A stretch of DNA of 64,000 bases, from contig CAYZWI010000006.1 of assembly GCA_964482205.1 (NCBI GenBank), positions 1-64,000 of the forward strand, written 5' to 3'. This document shows, piece by piece, positions 56,201-64,000 of this stretch. The DNA comes from JAZDGX01 sp964482205 (GTDB lineage: Bacteria > Eisenbacteria > RBG-16-71-46 > CAIMUX01 > WJJG01). The translations under genes and the position numbers were made by a program. The notes under the pieces are model-generated. The model saw only the letters and a program-made list of their open reading frames with translations, ran no database searches and was not told where the DNA came from. Positions within the stretch are counted from its first letter, which is position 1. Every line of letters begins with the position of its first letter.

Positions 56201-57431
56201 TGTCGAGCCGCAGCGCGCGCCAATCGAGATCGCAGCCGAGGAGGCGCTGGGAGCGATTCCAGCGCAGCGCGCCGCGCATGCCGGCGGCGTCGGCATCCAG
56301 GTCGAAGTCGAGCGCGAGGGAGGAATCGGGACGCGCTTCGGCTTTCGCCGTGAGCGCCCGCAAGGCCTCTCCGCGCAGGCGCCCCGTGAGCGCGATCTCC
56401 GCGCGTCCATGGCGCCCTCTCAGCGAAAAGGAACCCTTGCCGGCGAGCGAATCCTCTTCACCGGCGGGCCCCAGCGCCGTCGGCAAGGGCGCGCCGGCCG
56501 CCGGGGCGTCGAACCCTTCGACGGGAAAGACCTGCGAGAGGAGGCGCGCGAGAAGCGGATTTCGCAGGCGCGCGAGATCGAAATTGGCCTCCAACCTGCT
56601 CTCGCCGTCTTTCTTTTCCCCCCATCCGGCCGCGCGCAGTTCGTAGCCTTCCCCCTTCAGCGAGAGATCCTCCACCTCCAGCCGCCCGCCGCGCGCGCGT
56701 ACCGCTCCCGACACGGAAGCGGCCAGATCGACGCGCGGGCAAGCGAGCTCGCCCGACAGCGAGCCCTTCAACCCCTCGACGGAAAGAGTGAGGCCGCGGA
56801 AATCGACATCGCCTTCGAGCACGCTGCCTCGCGAATCGGAAAGGCGCAGGCCCGTCACGCGAAGGTCGTGCACCGCGATCGGGGGGCTCTTGCGGGCGAT
56901 GGCCGGTTCGCCGGCCCTGGGACGGCGCCCCACGGCGAGCAGGGAAAGGCGCGGCAAGGCGACGGTCAACGATTCCACGCCGACCGAATCGACGCCCAAG
57001 CGTCCCGCGAGGAGATCGGCCGATGACCAGCGAATGTGCAATCGCCCGGCCTGGGAAACCGTCTGCCACTCCCCGGCTGCCTGCCTGGCTTCGAGCGCGA
57101 TGCCCGAGAGGTCGAGCGAGAGAGGCGTGAAGCGCCGGACGGACCCGATCGTGATTCGCAGGCGATTCTCGAGTCCCAGCCTGCTCAGCCCTCCGGTCAG
57201 CAACCGCTCGCGCAGCCAATCGACCCGGACGAGCTCGAAGGGACTGGCGAGGATGGCGACGAAGACGAGGGCGACCGCGACCCAGGCGATCCACCTCCGG
57301 CCGCGCCGCCGCGTGCCCTGGGGCCCCCCGCCAGCGGGCGCTGTCGGGGAAGCAGGCGCAGGCGCAGGCGCAGGCGCCGGTGCGGTTGAGGCCGCCGCCG
57401 TGGAATCCGTCCTGGAGGCCGCGTCTGCCAT
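53244..57431 (-). CDS. tamB: TamB/YtfN-like translocation and assembly protein
   Basis: A 1395-residue, AsmA-type bridge protein. An Ala/Pro-rich N-terminus is followed by one inner-membrane helix (about 48-65, WIAWVAVALVFVAILASPF). A long periplasmic part of repeated beta-rich modules and a C-terminal DUF490 domain (about 1060-1395; TLNVIGGTYRLLNNVFTVRE, EIVELLSIGRFS) follow. The end is LRYRIEYE. It starts in the base after the Omp85 stop codon. TamB proteins carry phospholipids to, or help assemble barrels in, the outer membrane with TamA. The adjacent Omp85 gene is therefore probably TamA-like. Confidence 0.92.
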   Translation of the reverse strand: MADAASRTDSTAAASTAPAPAPAPAPASPTAPAGGGPQGTRRRGRRWIAWVAVALVFVAILASPFELVRVDWLRERLLTGGLSRLGLENRLRITIGSVRRFTPLSLDLSGIALEARQAAGEWQTVSQAGRLHIRWSSADLLAGRLGVDSVGVESLTVALPRLSLLAVGRRPRAGEPAIARKSPPIAVHDLRVTGLRLSDSRGSVLEGDVDFRGLTLSVEGLKGSLSGELACPRVDLAASVSGAVRARGGRLEVEDLSLKGEGYELRAAGWGEKKDGESRLEANFDLARLRNPLLARLLSQVFPVEGFDAPAAGAPLPTALGPAGEEDSLAGKGSFSLRGRHGRAEIALTGRLRGEALRALTAKAEARPDSSLALDFDLDADAAGMRGALRWNRSQRLLGCDLDWRALRLDSSWLPWAATLPDLGGPSGGRAAGTIHLPAGGPVSAEGSLTVEGLAPFSIRTRSILARGRWEEARRVEIDSLEAVLAQGGVIRASGGVDVPQGEHLSARIGIDDAALSSLPRQWSVGLTGRVFAQGKVGGSIDDPVIEGGLSIVEPRWRAWNAKEASAQSFVFRPRDLRGEALLQVSGLAPAEGADGGDVIVEIERWEDEISANVAIAHPRGQAELEGILDPAGSLTLASARLSAPEAGIWTLGQPFHLRWDERGGQSDSLVLGSGQSRLSAALTWSGEEDLAGRLALRRFDLARLGLAGTRGDSLRGQVDLTVDAAGRWPAPKIEASALVTGMEWASMQTSDASLRAQWGDRELTIGPVSWANPDHEVLVRGIHMTPGASALEFLRAPRPDSSGLLSALCSVPWSGEIEIARCDLAAYAELFGIETVTKAAAAGPAPPGDLYVGGASIPLRILAPWDTLAAGEQGDLAGALTARISLEGTPADPALRFIGEVPDLRFAGSPLGALAFQGAYRDSMLRLEECAFTRGEHSTRASGTYPFFLSLDPPRARPGEGDASIQARLDDLDLSLLSGLTRLVPDASGRLSGDVALAGPAAHPHFEGELQLEGGAFRIPDRSERITDLHGSLVLGAEGLRIRSLEGRCGPQGTIGAGGLFRSADDFRVVGVLRSAHAYEERHYDFLANADLTAFTAVDSLTGRIRPHLKGTVEVLGGTFTQDLAQRPPVPELGAEVPWLIDLDVDVPGNIHLSQVNTKADLSEGRLRIVYRWPYWNMSGTLNVIGGTYRLLNNVFTVREGTVEFRDTGAGPDVTMNIAAETSVALAQDDDRGTSETIAVEVQLQGKPEELTVSLSSVPPLTEEEIVELLSIGRFSRTGRFEAASETQWIVLNTMVDRIESSLLEQSALFSRVGIAAGQTGEEPLRLTLRPVITPQFLMHYSQELALDPEREVSMNYRLGRGLYLRAGLARDRATSGAFNEEYSLDLRYRIEYE
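57352..57375. repeat. Six-base tandem repeat in tamB
   Basis: Four copies of GCAGGC encode Ala-Pro repeats in the cytosolic N-terminus of TamB on the minus strand. Slippage could vary its length. Confidence 0.75.
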
Positions 57432-59414
57432 CTAGAATGCCTGTCCCAGGCTGAAGTGCCAGGCGCCGGAGTCCGTGCCCGGGCGCCGGTGGCGGTTCAC
57501 CTTGAAGCCATAGTCGAGACGCACCGGGCCGACCGGCGTCTGCCAGCGCAAGCCGATCCCCGCCGAATAGGCGACATTTCGTTCGGAGTAGTCTCCCGAC
57601 CAGCCCTCGGCGAACGCGTTCCAACCGATGCTGCGATAATCCTCCCACACATTGCCCGCGTCCACGAACACCGCCGCGCCCAGTTGCCAGAAGAGCGGCA
57701 GCCGCGCCTCCGCATTGAGGAGCATCAGCGCCAGGCCGCCGAGCGGCTGGCCGTCCGCGGTCTGCGGGCCGAGCGATTTCTCGTCGTATCCCCGAACGGT
57801 CGTCCCCCCGCCTGCCCGGAAGCGATCATTGAAGGGCACTCGTAGCAGGTCGCGTTCCTCCCCCGCCACACCCACGCCCCGGCCGATCGGACGGATGTAG
57901 CCCACCTGCGTCCGCAGCGCCCAGAGAAGCCTGCGGCCCAGCGGCACATAGTAGGCCGCGCCTGCCGTCCAGCGGGTGAACGACGCGGAGCCGCCCAGAA
58001 AGCCGCCCGCGTACTCCGTCCGCGCCTGCAGCATATCGCCGCGCTTGGGGTCGACGGGAAAATCGCGGCGGTCTCCGATCCAGGCGAGCGAGAGAAACCG
58101 CGTCTGATAGTCCGATTTCCCCGCGGTGGAATCGCCCGTCGACACCCACTTGTTCTCGAAGGAGGCGGCCACACGTTCGTAGCGGCCCAGCGGACGGCTC
58201 GCCCCGAGCAGCACGCCGTAGATGTCTTCGTCGAAGGTCGGCTCGCGGAGGAAGCGATAGTAGGGGTTCACTTGTCCGCGCAGGCGCTGGCCGAAGAGGC
58301 TGGGACGCGTGTAGCTCGCCTCGATCTTCCGCTCCTTGATGCCCTTCACGCCGCTCGGCTTGCCTTCCGTCGAATAGGCGAGCTCGCCGCGCAGGAGGAG
58401 GGCGTGCGCGCGGCCGAAGAGGTTCCGGTAGCCCCATTCCGCCGTCAGCTTCACCTGCTCGCTCGAAGAGACTCCGCCGCCGACGGTGATCCATCCGGCC
58501 GGCCGCTCGCTGACCGCGAGCAGCAACGTCGCACCCACTTCCCGCGGAGCGGCGGCCAGCGTCGCGCTGTCCGGATACTGCGGCAGCAGGCGCACGGAGC
58601 GGAACAGGCCGAGGTCGAAGAGCCGCTCCTGGGCCGTGAGCATGCGCGAGCGCCGGAGAAGCGTCCCCGGGCGCACTCCCGTTTCGCGAACGATGACGGT
58701 GCTGTCGACATTCTCCGCGCCCGTCACGCGGATGTGGTCGATGCGCACGCGAGGGCCTTCGTCGACCCAGAGGCGCACATCGGCGGAATCGCCGCGATAG
58801 CGCACCTCGCGGTTGACGGTGGCCAGGGCGTGGCCCTCCTCCTGGCAGAGCCGCACGAGGCGCGTCTCGTCGGTCTGAAGCCGGAGCTCCGACAACGGGT
58901 CTCCGGCCTCCATCGTCAGCTCCTTCTCCAGGCGTTCGCCCAGCGGACCGGAGGCCCCCTCCACGGAGAGATTCCTGAGGCGCACCAGCGGCCCTTCCGA
59001 GACCCGGATCTCAAGCGCCACGCGATCGGTCGCGAGATAGCGGACCACGACCTCGTCGACGCGCGCGAAGACATAGCCTTCCTCGCGATACAACGCCAGC
59101 ACCCGCTCGAGGTCGCGTTCGAGATGATCGGGACCGTAGTAGCGGTTCGCTTGAAAAGGCCGGGCCCAGCTCTTCTGTTGGAGCCACATCACATCGCGCA
59201 GGCGCCCCGCGGAAATGCGCTTCGCTCCGGGGAAATCGATGCTCTCGATGCGCGGGACATTCTCTTCGTATCCGGCCTTCGAGTCCGCGGCGCGCGCCTG
59301 GCGCGGCGCCAGGGAGGAAAGCAGAACGACGAGCAGGAACCCGAGGGCCCGCGCCTTCGCCCGGCGCCCCGCGCGCAGCCGCCGCGCGCGCATGTCAGGG
59401 ACGGGGCGCGTCAT
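57432..59414 (-). CDS. Omp85-family outer-membrane assembly protein (BamA/TamA-like)
   Basis: A 660-residue barrel protein. The signal peptide ends near RQARA. Three POTRA-like domains follow (about 52-130, 135-210 and 212-300; IESIDFPGAKRISAGRLR, LRNLSVEGASGPLG, RIDHIRVTGAENVDS), then a 16-strand Omp85 barrel (about 310-660). The Omp85 loop motif VRGYDEKSLGP is present and the last residue is Phe (WHFSLGQAF), a barrel-assembly signal. Being next to TamB it may serve as TamA; as the only Omp85 in this cluster it may also be the BamA-like essential protein. An alternative start at 59393 avoids the 20-base overlap with dxr. Confidence 0.9.
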   Translation of the reverse strand: MTRPVPDMRARRLRAGRRAKARALGFLLVVLLSSLAPRQARAADSKAGYEENVPRIESIDFPGAKRISAGRLRDVMWLQQKSWARPFQANRYYGPDHLERDLERVLALYREEGYVFARVDEVVVRYLATDRVALEIRVSEGPLVRLRNLSVEGASGPLGERLEKELTMEAGDPLSELRLQTDETRLVRLCQEEGHALATVNREVRYRGDSADVRLWVDEGPRVRIDHIRVTGAENVDSTVIVRETGVRPGTLLRRSRMLTAQERLFDLGLFRSVRLLPQYPDSATLAAAPREVGATLLLAVSERPAGWITVGGGVSSSEQVKLTAEWGYRNLFGRAHALLLRGELAYSTEGKPSGVKGIKERKIEASYTRPSLFGQRLRGQVNPYYRFLREPTFDEDIYGVLLGASRPLGRYERVAASFENKWVSTGDSTAGKSDYQTRFLSLAWIGDRRDFPVDPKRGDMLQARTEYAGGFLGGSASFTRWTAGAAYYVPLGRRLLWALRTQVGYIRPIGRGVGVAGEERDLLRVPFNDRFRAGGGTTVRGYDEKSLGPQTADGQPLGGLALMLLNAEARLPLFWQLGAAVFVDAGNVWEDYRSIGWNAFAEGWSGDYSERNVAYSAGIGLRWQTPVGPVRLDYGFKVNRHRRPGTDSGAWHFSLGQAF

Positions 59415-60735
59415 CGATGAATGCCTTCGCCTGGGTGCGCGCCCAGGAATCAGCCGCGACGATTTCGTGGAAGGACGGCGCGGGCGTGCGCGAGTGGCCG
59501 CGCAGCACCCGCTCGAGCCCGCGCGCGATCGCGGGAAGCGAGATGCGTCCGGCGAGAAAGGCCGCCACCAGTTCCTCGTCGGCCGCGTTCGCGACCGCCG
59601 GGGCGGTGCCGCCCGATTCTCCGGCCGCGCGCGCGATCGCGTAGCAGGGGAAGCGCGTCTCGTCGGGAAACTCGAAGGTCAGCGGCGCGGCCTGGACCGG
59701 GTCCCAGGGGGCGACCGGCGGCTCCCAGCGCGCGGGAAGCGAGAGGGCGAGTTGGATGGGAAGGCGCATGTCGGGGCGCGAGAGATGCGCGAGATAGGAG
59801 CCGTCCACGAATTCAACCATCCCATGCACGATCGCCTGCGGATGGACGAGGGCGTCGATGCGCGCGAAGGGCACGCCGAAGAGCCAGCGCGCCTCGATGA
59901 CTTCGAGGCCCTTGTTGAACAGCGTGGCCGAATCCACCGTGATCCGCGGTCCCATGTTCCAATGCGGATGGCGCAGCGCCTGCTCCGGAGTGATGCGCTC
60001 GATCGCCCGCGCGTCGAGGGTGCGCAGCGGGCCGCCCGAAGCGGTCAGCACGAGCCGGCGGATCTCCCGCGCGTCCCTGCCGCGCAGGCATTGCCAGAGC
60101 GCGCTGTGCTCGCTGTCGATGGGAATGATCTCGCCGCCCGCGCGCGCGAGAAGCTCCTCGATCAAATGCCCGCCGAGGACGAGCGACTCCTTGTTCGCGA
60201 GCCCGACTCGCCGTCCTCGCTCGAGCGCCGCAATGGTCGGCTCGAGGCCCGCCGCGCCGACGATCCCGTTGACGACGATATCGACATCGGGCAGGCCGGC
60301 CAGCGCGCGCACGCCCTCGGGACCGCGCAAGAAGGCTGCCGGCGAGCGCCGTTTCTCCGCGCCTCCCGCTTGCGCGGCGGGCTCCTGCCCCCCGCCGCAT
60401 CGCCCGTCGCCGGCGGATGCGTCGCGCGCGAGAGCGGCAGGCGATTCGACGGCCGCTGCGCGCATGCCCGCCGCCTCGAGCGCCGGCGCGCAAGAAGGAT
60501 CGGCGATCGCCACGAGCGCACAGCCGTGCTCGGCCGCCTGGCGGGCAAGGAGCTCCGCATTGCGGCCGGCCGAGAGAGCTGCCACCTGGAGGCGCTCCGG
60601 ATGGCGTCTGGCGATCTCGAGCGTGAGGCGGCCGATCGTGCCGGTCGATCCGAGCACGACGACGCGCCGCGGCGGAGGGTTGCCGCGCTCCTCTTCGTCT
60701 TCGGCCGGAACCCGGCGCGGTGTTTGCTCGGACAC
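59395..60735 (-). CDS. dxr: 1-deoxy-D-xylulose-5-phosphate reductoisomerase
   Basis: Second enzyme of the MEP pathway, NADPH-dependent. GSTGTIG (29-35) binds NADPH, with VDIVVNGIVGAAGLEPT, LANKESLVLGG, PIDSEHSALWQ (metal and substrate site), TASGGPLR and MGPRITVDSATLFNKGLE also present. The chain is 446 residues, longer than the usual 380-400, chiefly because of an insertion of about 37 residues (104-140) that is Ala/Gly-rich and a 22-residue charged N-terminus. The GTG start at 60735 has GGAGG 4 bases upstream. It overlaps the Omp85 gene by up to 20 bases. Confidence 0.95.
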   Translation of the reverse strand: MSEQTPRRVPAEDEEERGNPPPRRVVVLGSTGTIGRLTLEIARRHPERLQVAALSAGRNAELLARQAAEHGCALVAIADPSCAPALEAAGMRAAAVESPAALARDASAGDGRCGGGQEPAAQAGGAEKRRSPAAFLRGPEGVRALAGLPDVDIVVNGIVGAAGLEPTIAALERGRRVGLANKESLVLGGHLIEELLARAGGEIIPIDSEHSALWQCLRGRDAREIRRLVLTASGGPLRTLDARAIERITPEQALRHPHWNMGPRITVDSATLFNKGLEVIEARWLFGVPFARIDALVHPQAIVHGMVEFVDGSYLAHLSRPDMRLPIQLALSLPARWEPPVAPWDPVQAAPLTFEFPDETRFPCYAIARAAGESGGTAPAVANAADEELVAAFLAGRISLPAIARGLERVLRGHSRTPAPSFHEIVAADSWARTQAKAFIDDAPRP

Positions 60736-60773
60736 GACTCCTCCGGTTCCCGCGATCCGTCCCGTTTCACGCT

Positions 60774-61565
60774 TCACAGGCAGGCGACGAGATAGATGTA
60801 CAGCAGCGGGGCGACGAAGTGGAGATTGTCGAAGCGGTCGAGGAATCCGCCGTGCCCGGGCATGAGCGAGGACGAATCCTTGACGCCCGCTTCCCGCTTG
60901 AGCAGCGATTCGACGAGATCGCCCACCTGCCCGAGCGTTCCAATGATGAGCCCGAAGCCCAGCGCTTCGGGCAGGCTCAAGAAACCTCCGAAGAGCCCGT
61001 TTCCCGCGACCGCCAGAGCGAGGGCCGTCAGCAGCCCCGCCCACGCGCCCTCCCAGGTCTTGCGCGGGCTGATGCGCGTCCACATGCGATGCCGCCCGAA
61101 TGCGCGGCCGAAGAAAAAGGCGCCGGTGTCGCAGCCGAAGACGACGATGTGGGCGAGAAAGACGGCGGAGCGGCCGTCCGGGAGCGCCCGCATGTTCAGG
61201 AGGAAGGCGGGCAACAGGCCCAGATAGAGGACGCCGAGGACGATGTGGGCGGCGTGGCGCCAGGCGTTGCCGTCGGTGTGAAAGAGCGCGAAGCCGAGGG
61301 TGACGACGAGGTAGCAGGCGAGCAGCGCGGGCGTGCGGGAAGCGAGCGCCGGGTTCGAGACCAGGAGCGCCAAGCCGATCGCCCCGGCCCCCGTCCAGAG
61401 CATCTCGCCGGGGCGCAGGCGCATGATCCTCGCCCACTCCCACGATCCGACCGCGATCACGAACAGGACGGCCGCGGTGTACGGCCACCCTCCGAGATGG
61501 ATCAAAAAGAAAAGGACCGGGAGGAGCACCACCCCGGTCGCGATTCTCGCCCCCAGGCTGCTCAC
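60774..61565 (-). CDS. cdsA: Phosphatidate cytidylyltransferase
   Basis: Makes CDP-diacylglycerol, precursor of phospholipids, in the inner membrane. The 263 residues form about eight membrane helices; the signature KDSSSLMPGHGGFLDRFDN lies near the C-terminus, with the extra catalytic SPRKTWEGAWAG before it. The GTG start at 61565 has GAGGG 8 bases upstream and lies 4 bases after the frr stop. No uppS gene lies between frr and cdsA, unlike many bacteria. Confidence 0.93.
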   Translation of the reverse strand: MSSLGARIATGVVLLPVLFFLIHLGGWPYTAAVLFVIAVGSWEWARIMRLRPGEMLWTGAGAIGLALLVSNPALASRTPALLACYLVVTLGFALFHTDGNAWRHAAHIVLGVLYLGLLPAFLLNMRALPDGRSAVFLAHIVVFGCDTGAFFFGRAFGRHRMWTRISPRKTWEGAWAGLLTALALAVAGNGLFGGFLSLPEALGFGLIIGTLGQVGDLVESLLKREAGVKDSSSLMPGHGGFLDRFDNLHFVAPLLYIYLVACL

Positions 61566-61569
61566 GATG

Positions 61570-62127
61570 CTAGCCCTCGAGGATTTCCTTCTCCTTGGCC
61601 GACAACAGCTGATCGATCTTGACGATCTGCTCGTCGGTGAGCTTCTGCGTCTCCTTCTGTCCTCGATGGAGATCGTCCTCGGAGATCGTCTTCGCTTTCT
61701 GCGCCTTGGCGAGCTCGTCGTTGGCGTCGCGCCGGACGTTGCGCACGGCAATGCGCGCCTCCTCGGCCATCTGGCGGCAGCGCTTCACGAACTCGTGACG
61801 CCGCTCCTCCGTCAAGGGCGGAATGGGAACGCGGATGAGCTCGCCCTCCATGGAGGGATTGAAACCGAGATTGGCCGCCTGGATCGCCTTCACGATCGGT
61901 TCGGCCGCCGCCCGGTCCCAAGGTTGGATGACGAGCGTTCGCGGCTGCGGCGCCGAGACCGACGCGACCTGCGAGAGCGGCATGCTCGATCCGTAGTATT
62001 CCACGCGCACGGAATCGAGGATCGCAGCCGTCGCCTTGCCGGTGCGCACGGCCGAAAGCTCGCCGCGCAGCTTTTCCAGCGCCTTTTCCATGCGGGTCTT
62101 GGCGTCCGCCCGGATCTTCTCCACCAT
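61570..62127 (-). CDS. frr: Ribosome recycling factor
   Basis: Splits the ribosome after termination, together with EF-G. The 185 residues match the family length exactly. Typical segments are MEKALEKLRGELSAVRTGKA, YYGSSMPLSQVASVS, PLTEERRHEFVKRCRQMAEE and AVRNVRRDAND. GGAGG stands 5 bases before the ATG at 62127; another ATG at 62139 lacks one. Conserved neighbour of pyrH and cdsA. Confidence 0.97.
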   Translation of the reverse strand: MVEKIRADAKTRMEKALEKLRGELSAVRTGKATAAILDSVRVEYYGSSMPLSQVASVSAPQPRTLVIQPWDRAAAEPIVKAIQAANLGFNPSMEGELIRVPIPPLTEERRHEFVKRCRQMAEEARIAVRNVRRDANDELAKAQKAKTISEDDLHRGQKETQKLTDEQIVKIDQLLSAKEKEILEG

Positions 62128-62141
62128 CGCTTCCTCCATGA

Positions 62142-62876
62142 TCACCGGTCCTCGGCCACGATGCGCGTGCCGATCGAGGCGCCCTCGAGGAACTGCCGGA
62201 CGCTGCCGGGAACCGATGCATTCAATACCACAACGGGAAGGCGGTTTTCCATACAAAGGGTGATCGCGGTCAAGTCCATCACGCCCAAACGCAGGCGCAG
62301 GACTTCCGAGAAAGGCAGGCAATCGAAGCGGCGGGCGGCCGGATCGACGCGCGGGTCGCGCTCGAAGACTCCGTCCACCTTGGTGCCTTTGATGAGCAGC
62401 GAGCAGCCGAGCTCGAGCGCGCGCAGGACCGCGGCCGTGTCGGTGCTGAAGTAGGGATTGCCGGTGCCGCCGGCGAGGAAGAGCACGCGGCCGGCTTCCA
62501 GATGGACGCGCCCCTCCTCGGGACGGTGGATGTCCGCCAAGGCAGGAACGGCGAAGGCGCACGCGACGCGCGCCTCCAGCCCCCGGCGTTCGACGGCCGC
62601 GCGAACGGCGAGCGCATTCACGAGCGTCGCCAGCATGCCGATGCCGTCGGCCCGCACCCGATCATCGGCGCTCTGCGCCCCGGCGCCGCGGGCGATGTTG
62701 CCGCCGCCGAGCACGACGGCGACTTCATATCCCGCCGCCTTGGCACCCGCGATGTGATCGGCGGCCCGCGCGATTCCTTGCTCGTCGAGACCCGTGCCGC
62801 TCGCGCCGCCGAGCATCTCGCCGCTCAGCTTGAGCATCACGCGCCGTGCGCCTGCGCGCGGATCGCGCTCCGTCAT
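62142..62876 (-). CDS. pyrH: UMP kinase
   Basis: Phosphorylates UMP to UDP in pyrimidine nucleotide synthesis; bacterial UMP kinases are hexamers regulated by GTP and UTP. The 244 residues include VMLKLSGEML at the start, VVLGGGNIARG, the substrate-site FLAGGTGNPYFSTDTAAVLR and LIKGTKVDGVF. GGAGAG precedes the ATG by 8 bases. It lies in the canonical tsf-pyrH-frr order with a 14-base gap to frr. Confidence 0.97.
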   Translation of the reverse strand: MTERDPRAGARRVMLKLSGEMLGGASGTGLDEQGIARAADHIAGAKAAGYEVAVVLGGGNIARGAGAQSADDRVRADGIGMLATLVNALAVRAAVERRGLEARVACAFAVPALADIHRPEEGRVHLEAGRVLFLAGGTGNPYFSTDTAAVLRALELGCSLLIKGTKVDGVFERDPRVDPAARRFDCLPFSEVLRLRLGVMDLTAITLCMENRLPVVVLNASVPGSVRQFLEGASIGTRIVAEDR

Positions 62877-62913
62877 GGGTTCGGCTCTCCCTGCCGGGAC
62901 CGGCCCGCTTTCG

Positions 62914-63510
62914 TTAACGCTGGCCCACTTGGAACACGGCGAAACGGCGGACGATGATGTTCTCGCCCACCTTGCCGGAAAGCTCCTTGCGCAGCGTCTC
63001 GATCGTCCGCTCGTTGTCCTTCACCCACGGCTGATCGAGCAGGCAGACTTCCTCGTGGAACTTCTTCATCCGCCCTTCGATGATGCGCTCCCAGATGTTC
63101 TCCGGCTTGCCCGACTGGCGCACCTGCTCGAGGTAGATCTCGCGCTCCTTCGCGACGAGGGCGGGATCGAGATCGTCGGGAGACACCGCCAGCGGCCGGG
63201 TGGCGGCGATGTGCATGGCCACTTCGTGGCAGAAGCTCTTGAAGTCCTCCGTCTTGGCGACGAAATCGGTTTCGCTGTTCACTTCGAGCAGCACGCCGAT
63301 CTGGTTCCCGGGGTGCAGGTAGCACTCGACCCGCCCCTGCATCGCTTCGCGATGCGAGCGCTTGTCGGCCGAGGCGATGCCCATCTTGCGCAGATGCTCG
63401 ACCGCCTTCTCGACATCTCCGTTGCTGGTGGCGAGCGCCTTCTTGCAGTCCATCATTCCGGCCCCGGTCCGATCGCGCAGCGCGCGGACGGTGTTGGCAT
63501 CGATTTCCAT
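62914..63510 (-). CDS. tsf: Elongation factor Ts (short form)
   Basis: Nucleotide exchange factor for EF-Tu. The N-terminal UBA-like domain (VRALRDRTGAGMMDCKKAL) and the TDFVAK loop in VNSETDFVAKTEDF are intact. At 198 residues it is the short type found in Thermus and several phyla, without the second core repeat of E. coli EF-Ts. GAGGAGG precedes the ATG by 4 bases. It follows rpsB by 131 bases on the same strand. Confidence 0.97.
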   Translation of the reverse strand: MEIDANTVRALRDRTGAGMMDCKKALATSNGDVEKAVEHLRKMGIASADKRSHREAMQGRVECYLHPGNQIGVLLEVNSETDFVAKTEDFKSFCHEVAMHIAATRPLAVSPDDLDPALVAKEREIYLEQVRQSGKPENIWERIIEGRMKKFHEEVCLLDQPWVKDNERTIETLRKELSGKVGENIIVRRFAVFQVGQR

Positions 63511-63537
63511 GCTTCCTCCTCGTGTTCATCGAAGCGG

Positions 63538-63552
63538 GCGGCCCAGGGCCGC
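63538..63552. repeat. GC-rich hairpin between rpsB and tsf
   Basis: GCGGCCC and GGGCCGC separated by one base (effectively a 5-base-pair stem with a 5-base loop). It lies in the 132-base rpsB-tsf gap. Could be an attenuator, processing hairpin or chance. Confidence 0.35.
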
Positions 63553-63642
63553 GCGCGCATGTCTTCCCTGATGGCGTCCTCTGACAGGCGCCGTCCGAAG
63601 GTGTGACGGCAAGCCGCAAACGCGCGGGGCGCGCACACCCCG

Positions 63643-64000
63643 CTAGCGACGGCCTTCGTACTCCCGGAAGTCGGACGACCAGGCGCCGCCGGTGGCCGCC
63701 GCCCCGCCCGCGCTCGCCTGCGGCCGCGCCTCGGGCGGCGGAGCGCTCGCCTGGCCGGCGATCACGCCGTCGCTGACCATGCGCGTGTAGAGCCGGATCG
63801 CGCGGACCGCGTCGTCATTTCCGGGAATCGGATAGGTCACTTCCTCGGGATCGGCATTCGTGTCGACGATGCCGATCGAGGGAATCCCGAGCCGCTGGCA
63901 CTCGCGCACCGCGAGGTGCTCGCGCTTCGTGTCCAGGATGAACACCATTCCGGGCAGCCGGTGCATGTCCTTGATGCCGTCGAAGATCTTCTCCAGGCGG
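63643..64000 (-). CDS. rpsB: Ribosomal protein S2, C-terminal part (gene runs off the window)
   Basis: The window edge cuts this gene; about 119 codons remain. The visible part has GMVFILDTKREHLAVRECQR, GIPSIGIVDTNADPEEVTYP and PGNDDAVRAIRLY, standard S2 segments, followed by an Ala/Gly/Pro-rich tail of about 40 residues that is longer than in E. coli. The start lies beyond base 64000. It heads the rpsB-tsf-pyrH cluster. Confidence 0.97.
   Translation of the reverse strand, partial: RLEKIFDGIKDMHRLPGMVFILDTKREHLAVRECQRLGIPSIGIVDTNADPEEVTYPIPGNDDAVRAIRLYTRMVSDGVIAGQASAPPPEARPQASAGGAAATGGAWSSDFREYEGRR

Overview
This 64 kb window is a GC-rich, tightly packed bacterial chromosome segment. No tRNA, rRNA, insertion sequence, phage gene or CRISPR array is visible. 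Several traits point to a Gram-negative member of the FCB-like superphylum, perhaps a poorly cultured lineage such as Eisenbacteria, Krumholzibacteria or Latescibacteria: an Omp85-TamB pair, a TonB-dependent receptor beside a PorV/PorQ-like protein, secreted proteins ending in FlgD-like C-terminal domains, lipoproteins, a Bacteroides-type aerotolerance (Bat) operon, a bactofilin, and the MEP isoprenoid route. That placement is inference. Tryptophanase, a large 2-hydroxyacyl-CoA dehydratase-activase-like ATPase and the Bat operon fit an anaerobic or micro-aerobic life. Signal peptides and lipoboxes are common, and many genes overlap by 1 to 20 bases, which suggests translational coupling.

Layout. 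1-8.2 kb (minus strand): a small membrane protein, a double-ASKHA CoA-dehydratase-activase-like protein with its DUF6125-type partner, then def, trxB and dxs, with a good promoter upstream of dxs. 8.5-11 kb (plus): a PolX-like protein with an intact PHP nuclease but a degraded polymerase site, overlapping endonuclease III. 11-16 kb (minus): a DUF116 membrane protein, a NifU-C domain protein, queG overlapping tryptophanase, and a SirB1-like protein with a perfect hairpin terminator. 16.3-17.9 kb (plus): tRNA-dihydrouridine synthase overlapping a cytidine-deaminase-like protein.

17.9-28.9 kb (plus): a cell-envelope block. A TonB-dependent receptor, a PorV-like barrel, an NHL-type lipoprotein, a large secreted protein with a C-terminal sorting-like domain and another lipoprotein run as one operon. 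A separately promoted OB-fold/FlgD-domain secreted protein follows. 29-34.2 kb (minus): rhomboid protease, bactofilin, GAF-PP2C phosphatase, YtcJ-like amidohydrolase, zinc-ribbon protein and PtsN-like EIIA.

34.3-43.6 kb (minus): a compact Bat operon, moxR - DUF58 - membrane anchor - batA - batB/C fusion - batD/E fusion. 43.8-53.2 kb: an RpiB-HIT fusion with an internal start, a low-molecular-weight phosphatase, a beta-helix lipoprotein with its own promoter, a Sua5-like protein with no normal start codon, a deoxyhypusine-synthase-like protein, purE, purD and a PcrA/UvrD helicase. 53.2-64 kb (minus): the conserved rpsB-tsf-pyrH-frr-cdsA-dxr core running straight into an Omp85 protein and TamB, without the uppS and rseP genes that often sit there.

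The most unusual items are the doubly fused Bat operon, the polymerase-dead PolX, the RpiB-HIT fusion with an internal ribosome binding site, the Sua5 start, and the TonB/PorV/C-terminal-domain surface operon.
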